Notes under the pieces: generated by a model
Told to the model about the DNA's origin: nothing
Databases searched by the model: none
The model's input: the letters and a program-made list of their open reading frames with translations, nothing else
In this document: piece by piece, positions 14,760 through 19,936 of the stretch
Numbering within the stretch: position 1 is the stretch's first letter
How the letters are laid out: the number at the start of each line of letters is the position of its first letter
Assembly: GCA_900553225.1 (NCBI GenBank)
Contig: USCV01000028.1
Location: forward strand, 1-19,936
Source: an uncultured Clostridium sp.
GTDB taxonomy: Bacteria; Bacillota; Clostridia; TANB77; CAG-508
Reading direction: 5' to 3'
Length of the DNA: 19,936 bases
Position numbers and translations under genes: made by a program

Positions 14760-14840
14760 TTAATCTATACGTTCTTTCTTCCCTGGTAATCTCCAAAATC
14801 CATCAGCCCCAGTTTCTTTCACGTTTCGACATTTTTTCAT
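14760..14840 (-). CDS. Possible 26-aa small ORF in the dnaB-like/agrA intergenic region
   Basis: The 437-base gap between the divergent dnaB-like and agrA genes contains a patch richer in G+C than its surroundings. On minus it encodes a 26-residue peptide, MKKCRNVKETGADG followed by FWRLPGKKERID. The composition (Gly, Trp, Pro, Arg) is unlike random AT-rich sequence, but there is no Shine-Dalgarno before the ATG and I recognise no family. It may be a remnant of a lost gene or a regulatory element. The rest of the gap holds the two promoters and nothing else I can name. Confidence 0.25.
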   Translation of the reverse strand: MKKCRNVKETGADGFWRLPGKKERID

Positions 14841-14859
14841 TAATATTAAAAAATATTGC

Positions 14860-14888
14860 TTGACAATTTGACATTTTTAGATTATATT
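14860..14888 (+). promoter_or_regulatory. Promoter of agrA-agrC
   Basis: TTGACA (14860-14865) and TATATT (14883-14888) are separated by 17 bases, placing the start near 14895. GACATTTTT occurs at 14828 and 14870, 42 bases apart, a possible site for the LytTR regulator. Confidence 0.7.
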
Positions 14889-14968
14889 GATGTTAATATT
14901 TGGAAAATTTAGGTAATTTTTTTATTTTATGTCGAATTAAAAATATTAAATTAATAGGGGTATTTGAT

Positions 14969-15667
14969 ATGTTAAATTTTGTTTTATGTGATGATAACGA
15001 ATTAATTTTAACAAAGTTGTGCCAAATGCTAGAAGCTATTTTTATTAAAAACAATTTATCTGCGCAAATTGTCTTTTCTTCCACTAATTATGAAGAGATC
15101 TTAAAATATGTAAAAAATAATGAAGTAAATGTACTTTTTTTAGATATTGAATTAAAAGCGAAATTAACTGGAATTGAAATTGCAAATATTATACGAAAAG
15201 ATAATAAAAATTTATATCTAATTTTTACAACAGGTCATTTAGAATATGGATTAGTTGCTTATCAATGTAAAACATTTGATTATTTATCAAAACCAATAAC
15301 TTTAGAAAGATTAGAAGCTACTATATTGAGATTGTTTGAAGATATTTCATATAGTCCTAATAAATTTTTGAAGATTAAAAGTTGCAATACAGTAATCAAT
15401 TTAGATTCTATTCATTTTATAAAAAAAGATGGTATGAAATTAATTTTTTATACTGATACCCGCGAATACCAAATTTATAGTTCTTTTAGTAAAATCTCTG
15501 AATTGTTGCCAAATAATTTTATAAGGTGCCATAAATCTTATATTATAAATATTAATAAAATAACAAATATTCAGGCTAGTCTTAATACCGTACTATTTGA
15601 ACATGATAAATGCTATATCGGACCTAAATATAAAAATAATTTAATGGAGGTTTTAGAAAAATGTTAG
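14969..15667 (+). CDS. agrA: AgrA-like LytTR response regulator
   Basis: This cytoplasmic two-component regulator has a receiver domain with acidic pair Asp8/Asp9 (LCDDNEL), phospho-acceptor Asp59 (VLFLDIEL) and Lys108 (YLSKPIT). A C-terminal LytTR DNA-binding domain covers about 130-232 (IKSCNTVINLDSIHFIK, then FIRCHKSYIININKI). The length of 232 aa is typical. ATG 14969 is chosen for its AGGGG Shine-Dalgarno 7 nt upstream; the longer frame to 14900 has no such site. The last bases overlap agrC, a sign of translational coupling. It should bind direct-repeat sites in its target promoters, possibly including agrB-agrD. Confidence 0.92.
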   Translation: MLNFVLCDDNELILTKLCQMLEAIFIKNNLSAQIVFSSTNYEEILKYVKNNEVNVLFLDIELKAKLTGIEIANIIRKDNKNLYLIFTTGHLEYGLVAYQCKTFDYLSKPITLERLEATILRLFEDISYSPNKFLKIKSCNTVINLDSIHFIKKDGMKLIFYTDTREYQIYSSFSKISELLPNNFIRCHKSYIININKITNIQASLNTVLFEHDKCYIGPKYKNNLMEVLEKC

Positions 15668-17010
15668 ACACTTTTAATGCAGTTTGGACTGCACTTACAA
15701 CTACTAATGAAGAATTAATTAAGGTACTACTGATACCTTGTAATTTTATTGAAATTACAATTACTATGTTATTATCTATAACTTTGCTAAAGATAGAAGC
15801 AACAAAAAAGCAAAAAATCCTTTACATTATTTCTTTCTATCTTTTTACACTTATTACAAACTTTATGATACCAAATCCATATAAAGTTATATTAAACATC
15901 TTAATATCTCCTATATTATTTTATTATGTTTTTAAAACTACTGTCTTAAAGTCAATATTATCTGAACTTATACCTATGATTATTGGATCAATTTTGGAAA
16001 CTATATTTTTGAAATTGTATTTTTTAGCTTTCGGAATATCCAAAGAAATAGCATACTCTATTCCAATATATAGATTTTCGTCCATTTTCATTAACTACAT
16101 GATATTATATGTTCTGTATATAATTAGTAAAAGAAATAATTTAAATATAACAATTTTAGACAATATGGATAAGAAAACTAAAATATTACTGATTGTTAAT
16201 TCAGCTTTTATGTTACTATCATTTGCTTTGCAAGCAATTTTGGTTTCTTTCTATATTGATAATCTTCCTATATACATTACATTATTGTCTTTGTCTATTT
16301 TGCTTAGTTACTACTGTATTAGCTTTTATAGCTTACTTAAAACTACAAGCTTACAACAAACAAGACAAGCTTTAGAACAAACTCAGCAATATAATAAAAC
16401 CTTATGTATTTTGCACGATAATATACGATGTTTTAAACATGACTATAATAATGTGATTACAACAATTGGTGGGTATGTCCAATCAGAGGATATAGAAGGG
16501 TTAAAAAAATACTACTCCCAATTACTTGCAGATTGTTCTAGGTCAAATAATCTCTCGACATTAAGTCCTGAAGTTATTAATGAGCCAGCTATATATAGTT
16601 TACTTACAAATAAATATCATAAAGCTAACGAATTGGGTATAGATATTAATATCGAAGCTTTTCTTGACTTTCATAAATTGAATATGAAAATATATGAATT
16701 TACAAAAATACTTGGAATACTTCTTGATAATGCGATAGAAGCTGCACAGGAATGTGAGAAGAAGATTATAAATGTTACAATCTGTAAAGATTTCAAGGTG
16801 AATAGGCAATTATTGGTTATTGAAAATACATATAAAGATAAAAGTATAGATACAGAAAAAATCTATGAAAAGGGCTTTTCTTCTAAATTAAATAACACAG
16901 GCTTAGGTTTATGGGAAACAAGACAAATCTTAAAAAGAAATAACAACTTAAATTTATTTACTACCAAAAATAATGAATTCTTTAAACAACAATTGGAGAT
17001 ATATTGTTAA
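15661..17010 (+). CDS. agrC: AgrC-like GHKL sensor histidine kinase
   Basis: This 449-aa membrane sensor has about six hydrophobic segments in residues 25-225. A linker coiled coil (QTRQALEQTQQY) leads to the phospho-acceptor region LHDNIRCFKHDYNN (His260). The GHKL ATPase has its N-box ILLDNAIEAAQE (Asn357) and G-box GLGLWETRQIL (about 414-424). The architecture matches receptors for cyclic Agr peptides, which would bind outside and trigger phosphotransfer to the neighbouring AgrA. It starts inside the end of agrA, with GGAGG 9 nt before the ATG. It ends facing agrD, with a bidirectional terminator between them. Confidence 0.92.
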   Translation: MLDTFNAVWTALTTTNEELIKVLLIPCNFIEITITMLLSITLLKIEATKKQKILYIISFYLFTLITNFMIPNPYKVILNILISPILFYYVFKTTVLKSILSELIPMIIGSILETIFLKLYFLAFGISKEIAYSIPIYRFSSIFINYMILYVLYIISKRNNLNITILDNMDKKTKILLIVNSAFMLLSFALQAILVSFYIDNLPIYITLLSLSILLSYYCISFYSLLKTTSLQQTRQALEQTQQYNKTLCILHDNIRCFKHDYNNVITTIGGYVQSEDIEGLKKYYSQLLADCSRSNNLSTLSPEVINEPAIYSLLTNKYHKANELGIDINIEAFLDFHKLNMKIYEFTKILGILLDNAIEAAQECEKKIINVTICKDFKVNRQLLVIENTYKDKSIDTEKIYEKGFSSKLNNTGLGLWETRQILKRNNNLNLFTTKNNEFFKQQLEIYC

Positions 17011-17040
17011 GCTTTAGCATATTTTTATAATTAAAAAATC

Positions 17041-17080
17041 GAAAGATACTTAATGTATAAATTAAATATCTTTCTTTTTA
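17041..17080. terminator. Bidirectional terminator between agrC and agrD
   Basis: GAAAGATACTTAAT (17041-17054) pairs with ATTAAATATCTTTC (17061-17074) around a 6-nt loop; the single mismatch on plus is a G-U pair on minus. T-runs follow on both strands. It serves both convergent transcripts. Confidence 0.8.
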
Positions 17081-17098
17081 AACATTTTTTTTAGTTGT

Positions 17099-17221
17099 CT
17101 AATCTTTTTTTACTAATGAAGCTGGCATCTTAGGTTGATGAAAAACCCAAAATACACCACCACACGCTGTATTACTACATTTAGCATATTTTTCTGCTAC
17201 CTTTGCTAAAAATTTAAACAT
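17099..17221 (-). CDS. agrD: AgrD-like autoinducer precursor peptide
   Basis: A 40-aa ORF follows agrB. It has an amphipathic N-terminal leader (MFKFLAKVAEKYAKC), a signal core around Cys20 (SNTACGGVFWVF) and a C-terminal tail HQPKMPASLVKKD. The tail resembles the AgrD pattern xPxxPxxL, which AgrB needs for the first cleavage. In Agr systems AgrB cyclises the peptide to a (thio)lactone that is then exported and sensed by AgrC. Cys20 is separated from the tail proline by 9 residues, against 6 in the Staphylococcus aureus peptide, so the ring or tail may be larger. Cys15 is a second possible nucleophile. AGGGGG lies about 8 nt before ATG 17221. Confidence 0.88.
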   Translation of the reverse strand: MFKFLAKVAEKYAKCSNTACGGVFWVFHQPKMPASLVKKD

Positions 17222-17275
17222 ATAAATTCCCCCTTTATATATTTTTATATAATAAGAAAGAAATATCTTTCTCAA

Positions 17276-17896
17276 TTATTTACTAATATTACAATAAACT
17301 TCATATCCGTATTTATTATTTGTTAATTTATATGCAAATCTAGTAATTGTAACTGTTTCAAATAACACCCCGATGATTATTAAATTGGATATTATTGTAT
17401 CTGGTATAAATAGTGCAACTATTAATTCGATTGTAACTACTATGAATGATAAAATTTGTTTTTGCTTTCTTTCTTTTTTTCTTAGAATAGGCACATTTTC
17501 TGTATCTGCTGGTGCATATAGTTTTATCATTATAATGGCAAACATCCATAAAATAGCAATACAAATATATTTTATTTCATTAACTTGAAAATCTATATAT
17601 TTTGCCAAAATTGCAGGTCCACAAAACATTAATGTTGTACTTGTAATACATCCAATATGAGTCTTTGCATGAAGTCCACCTGCAAAACTTCTGTATGTCC
17701 CTATTAATAGAATACTTAAAAGTGTTAAGTTGCCCACTCCCAGTAAGTAGCCTATTGCTATTACAATAAATATCTTTGGTATTTCACCTATAATATTTTG
17801 TAATCCATAATTTATTGCTTCTAGCCTATCTTTGTCGAGTTCTGGCATTTCTTTTGAAATTCTTTTAGTTAGATATGAGCAAAATTTTTCTATCAT
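17276..17896 (-). CDS. agrB: AgrB-like membrane cysteine endopeptidase
   Basis: AgrB cuts the C-terminal tail of AgrD and forms the cyclic peptide in the membrane. The 206-aa protein has the conserved catalytic pair His76 and Cys83 in FAGGLHAKTHIGC, seven residues apart as in known AgrB proteins. It has about four to six hydrophobic segments and an N-terminal cytoplasmic stretch MIEKFCSYLTKRISKE. The ATG follows GAGGTG at 5 nt. It precedes agrD by 54 bases in the same unit, which converges on agrA-agrC instead of forming the usual agrBDCA order. The frame is intact. Confidence 0.95.
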   Translation of the reverse strand: MIEKFCSYLTKRISKEMPELDKDRLEAINYGLQNIIGEIPKIFIVIAIGYLLGVGNLTLLSILLIGTYRSFAGGLHAKTHIGCITSTTLMFCGPAILAKYIDFQVNEIKYICIAILWMFAIIMIKLYAPADTENVPILRKKERKQKQILSFIVVTIELIVALFIPDTIISNLIIIGVLFETVTITRFAYKLTNNKYGYEVYCNISK

Positions 17897-17972
17897 TTTG
17901 TCACCTCTTTCTTTCTGAACTCATAATATTATTTTTTTCGACAACATTTTCTTTTTTTATATAAAATGCGAC

Positions 17973-18016
17973 AAAAACGATATGAAAATTTATTATTCTA
18001 TTTTCATATCGTTTTT
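17973..18016. terminator. Terminator of the RluA-family gene
   Basis: A perfect 16-bp stem, AAAAACGATATGAAAA (17973-17988) with TTTTCATATCGTTTTT (18001-18016), and a 12-nt loop, 30 bases past the stop at 18047. The minus strand ends in a T-run, and the plus strand does too. It also separates this unit from the agrB leader. Confidence 0.85.
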
Positions 18017-18046
18017 TTATGTTTTTATAAAATTTACATAACTTTT

Positions 18047-18733
18047 TTATAGTGTGATACCTTCTATAATCTTCCAACTTCCCTCTTTATTAGGTATTGA
18101 TTTAAAAACCATTTCTTCTTTTGTAATAGGATGTTTAATGCAAAGTTTATATGCCCACAATGCAATTTGCTTTCCATGACCTCTTCCTCCATACTTTTGA
18201 TCTCCATATATGCTATGATCTCTACTAGAAAGTTGTACTCTTATTTGATGGTGTCTTCCTGTATGTAGATTAATTTTAAGTACAGATAAATTAATTTCTT
18301 CGTCATATTTTAAAACTTCATAATCTAATACTGCAAGCTTTGCATTTTTTGTTTGCTCTTTTACAACTTTGCTCATATTATTTCTTTCATTTTTCAATAA
18401 ATAATCTTGCAAAGTGTCAGCTTCATTTTCCATTTTCCCATTTACAATTACTAAATACGTTTTCTTAAACTCTTTCATTCTAACTTGCTCACTTAGCCTT
18501 GAGGCAGCTTTAGATGTTTTTGCAAATACCATTACTCCTCCTACTGGTCTATCTAATCTGTGAACTAAGCCTAGATAAACATTTCCAGGTTTATTGTATT
18601 TTTCTTTAATATAACCTTTTATAATTGTAAGCATATCCATATCTCCAGTTTTATCTCCTTGTGATGGAATATTTACTGGTTTTTCTACTACTATAATATG
18701 ATTGTCTTCATATATTACATTTAATTTTTCCAT
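18047..18733 (-). CDS. RluA-family RNA pseudouridine synthase
   Basis: The family converts uridine to pseudouridine in rRNA or tRNA. The protein (228 aa from ATG 18733) has VIYEDNHIIVVEKP, the catalytic motif HRLDRP (58-63, nucleophile Asp61), GLVHRLDRPVGGVMVFAKT context, LHTGRHHQIRVQL and YGDQKYGG, all typical. There is no N-terminal S4 domain, so it is the short RluA-like type; its specific target uridine cannot be told from sequence. A GTG at 18769 in the same frame would overlap the methyltransferase gene by 29 bases. ATG 18733 lies 7 bases after that gene's stop and begins at the conserved domain, so it is preferred. It is co-transcribed with the methyltransferase. Confidence 0.92.
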   Translation of the reverse strand: MEKLNVIYEDNHIIVVEKPVNIPSQGDKTGDMDMLTIIKGYIKEKYNKPGNVYLGLVHRLDRPVGGVMVFAKTSKAASRLSEQVRMKEFKKTYLVIVNGKMENEADTLQDYLLKNERNNMSKVVKEQTKNAKLAVLDYEVLKYDEEINLSVLKINLHTGRHHQIRVQLSSRDHSIYGDQKYGGRGHGKQIALWAYKLCIKHPITKEEMVFKSIPNKEGSWKIIEGITL

Positions 18734-18740
18734 ATTTTTA

Positions 18741-19604
18741 TTATTTCTCCCATTTTCCAAAGATTCCACATGGCAGTATTAAATTAGACCCTGTCATAGG
18801 AAGCCCAATTTCTCCATTACTTAATTTTCCTTTATATTTTTTGTCTATATTTAATCTTAATATGTTTTCTAGAACAGTACTTGAAATTCCAGTTGTATAT
18901 GAATTTATTAAAAAGAATAATGGATTATCAGATAATACTTTTGAACATAGCTCAACTAGTTCACAAATGTTTTCTTCAAATTTCCAAACTTCTCCATTTG
19001 CACCTCTACCATAAGAAGGTGGATCCATAATTATAGCATCATATTTATTGCCCCTTCTTATTTCACGATTTACAAATTTAACAACATCATCAACTATATA
19101 TCTTACCTTTCTATCTTGAAGATTAGATGATATTACATTTTCTTTTGCCCAAGCAACCATACCCTTTGAACTATCTACATGGCATACACTAGCACCTGCC
19201 CAAAGACAAGCAACTGTAGCTCCGCCAGTATATGCAAATAAATTTAGCACTTTAATTTCTCTATTACTATTTTTTATTTTGCTAATCATCCAATCCCAAT
19301 TTACCGCTTGTTCTGGAAATAACCCTGTGTGTTTAAATCCCATAGGCTTAATATTAAAAGTTAAATCTTTATATTTTATTTGCCATTTATCTGGAATTTT
19401 CTTATTATATTTCCACATTCCTCCACCAGTATTACTTCTTATGTATTTTGCATTTACTTTATTCCACTTTTCTTCAAAAGACTTGTCCTTCCAAATAATT
19501 TGTGGATCTGGTCTTACAAGATAAACATCTTTCCATCTTTCTAATTTTTCTCCATTTGCCATATCTAATATTTCATAGTCTTTCCAATTATTTGCTATAT
19601 TCAT
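18741..19604 (-). CDS. Class I SAM-dependent rRNA methyltransferase (RlmI/RlmK-like)
   Basis: This 287-aa cytoplasmic enzyme has SAM motif I VLNLFAYTGGATVACLWAGA (about 119-138), CHVDSSKGMVAWAKEN (acidic loop after strand 2), DDVVKFV, the catalytic motif IV MDPPSYGRG (193-201) and a final NLILPCGIFGKW. These match RlmI/RlmK-type 23S rRNA methyltransferases. It lacks the PUA domain of RlmI; the first ~80 residues form a small family-specific domain. An in-frame TAA four codons upstream fixes the start at ATG 19604 or later. No Shine-Dalgarno lies at normal distance; GAGGAGA is 37 bases away with a hairpin between (19614-19647). Next in the unit is an RluA-family enzyme, so both probably modify RNA. 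Confidence 0.9.
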   Translation of the reverse strand: MNIANNWKDYEILDMANGEKLERWKDVYLVRPDPQIIWKDKSFEEKWNKVNAKYIRSNTGGGMWKYNKKIPDKWQIKYKDLTFNIKPMGFKHTGLFPEQAVNWDWMISKIKNSNREIKVLNLFAYTGGATVACLWAGASVCHVDSSKGMVAWAKENVISSNLQDRKVRYIVDDVVKFVNREIRRGNKYDAIIMDPPSYGRGANGEVWKFEENICELVELCSKVLSDNPLFFLINSYTTGISSTVLENILRLNIDKKYKGKLSNGEIGLPMTGSNLILPCGIFGKWEK

Positions 19605-19638
19605 TTTTATAATTTATGTTAGTTATAATCTCTAACAT
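19588..19638 (-). CDS. Possible 16-codon leader ORF overlapping the methyltransferase start
   Basis: ATG 19638 follows GAGGAGA by only 3 nt and encodes MLEIITNINYKNEYSK before a stop at 19588-19590, overlapping the methyltransferase start in another frame. It is the rival explanation for the distant Shine-Dalgarno: translation of a leader peptide coupled to the gene. The 3-nt spacing is shorter than usual. Confidence 0.25.
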   Translation of the reverse strand: MLEIITNINYKNEYSK

Positions 19639-19647
19639 AATCTCCTC
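19614..19647 (-). promoter_or_regulatory. Shine-Dalgarno separated from the methyltransferase ATG by a perfect hairpin
   Basis: On minus GAGGAGA (19647-19641) is followed at once by an inverted repeat, TTATGTTAG (19640-19632) and CTAACATAA (19622-19614), with a 9-nt loop. Nine more bases lead to ATG 19604. Folding the 27-nt hairpin out leaves 9 nt between Shine-Dalgarno and ATG. The same geometry is seen at rng (736-768). Confidence 0.55.
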
Positions 19648-19721
19648 TCTTATTTATTTTAATATATATTTCTAGGTATAAAACAAATTTCACACTTTAA
19701 TTTTTGGAATTAATTGTTTAT

Positions 19722-19935
19722 TTAAAATTGTCTTAATATATTAATGAAACTATTAATTAAGAATATATCTGTTACAATTAGCAAAATTCCTAAAAATAAC
19801 ATAATAGTAATAAATTTATACTTTTTTAAAAATGCAAGAATTGAAATTTGTTTGTCCTCCTTATTTCTAAGGCACCGCCGGAGCAATCCGGCTGATGCCA
19901 AAATTACTCCGACCAAACAGGTCAGAAATTATTTC
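19722..19935 (-). CDS. C-terminal part of an unrecognised membrane protein, possibly with a +1 CGGA shift
   Basis: The window edge cuts this gene. Bases 19910-19722 encode GVILASAGLLRRCLRNKEDK and then a clear membrane helix (FITIMLFLGILLIVTDIFLI) with a short tail ending LRQF. This frame is blocked upstream by TAA at 19929-19931. Another frame enters from the edge as EIISDLFG and meets GGT CGG A at 19908-19914; skipping the C joins the two. Unlike other genes here, the fragment also contains a CGG-CGG pair and a G+C-rich hairpin, so the local reading is uncertain and may be a decayed or inserted segment. I do not recognise the family. Confidence 0.4.
19877..19892. repeat. G+C-rich hairpin with GCAA tetraloop
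   Basis: GCCGGA (19877-19882) and TCCGGC (19887-19892) form a perfect 6-bp stem closed by GCAA, a GNRA-type loop on the plus strand. Outer arms GGCA (19871-19874) and TGCC (19896-19899) can extend it. It stands out strongly in this AT-rich sequence. Function is unknown. Confidence 0.4.
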
Positions 19936-19936
19936 T

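Noticed and set aside
14760..14840. Second AgrD precursor
   Set aside because: The peptide has a Cys but no hydrophobic core and no xPxxPxxL-type tail, and lies away from agrB.
1600..19300. Other CGGA sequences (for example 1592-1600, 4300, 9440, 15607, 16032) as recoding sites
   Set aside because: In each the C is the third base of the previous codon (NNC GGA) and the gene is intact in one frame.

Overview
The window is a very AT-rich chromosomal segment of a low-G+C, probably spore-forming, anaerobic Firmicute of the class Clostridia. Evidence: the pdaA-yqfC-yqfD sporulation genes, the ybeY-dgkA...era-yqzL-recO order known from Bacillus and Clostridium, an Agr-type quorum-sensing locus, strong AGGAGG-like ribosome binding sites and TTGACA/TATAAT promoters. 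Almost all genes are on the minus strand; only the Agr regulator and sensor genes are on plus. No tRNA, rRNA, CRISPR array or insertion sequence was recognised.

Layout. 1-2111 (minus): 5' part of ribonuclease G/E (rng), peptidyl-tRNA hydrolase (pth) and a Sua5/YrdC/TsaC-type tRNA t6A enzyme. 2200-4016 (minus): era, yqzL and recO in one transcription unit. 4248-10166 (minus): a seven-gene unit read pdaA, yqfC, yqfD, an unrecognised protein, ybeY, dgkA, DUF3048 (YerB-like) protein, closed by a hairpin terminator. 10308-12498 (minus): a HipA/CtkA-like kinase followed by folC. 12698-14531 (minus): a DnaB-like helicase. 14969-17896: an Agr locus split into two convergent units, agrA-agrC (plus) and agrB-agrD (minus). 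18047-19604 (minus): a class I SAM-dependent rRNA methyltransferase and an RluA-family pseudouridine synthase. The right edge cuts a membrane-protein gene.

Main observation. Three well-expressed-looking genes (tsaC, the DUF3048 gene, the dnaB-like gene) are each broken by exactly one extra base. In all three the break is an in-frame CGG codon followed by A. Skipping the C (reading GGA, Gly, in the +1 frame) restores a complete family-like protein in every case. A fourth site of the same form lies at the right edge. By manual scan, CGG occurs nowhere else in frame in the roughly 5,900 codons of the remaining coding sequence, although CGGA is common out of frame and CGA, CGC and CGT are used. 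This suggests that CGG is an unassigned or 'hungry' codon in this organism, and that the ribosome makes a +1 shift at CGGA or decodes it as a four-base glycine codon. The alternatives are a systematic sequencing artefact or three parallel mutations.

A second unusual pattern: both rng and the methyltransferase gene have their Shine-Dalgarno sequence separated from the ATG by a perfect hairpin which, if folded, restores a 9-nt spacing.
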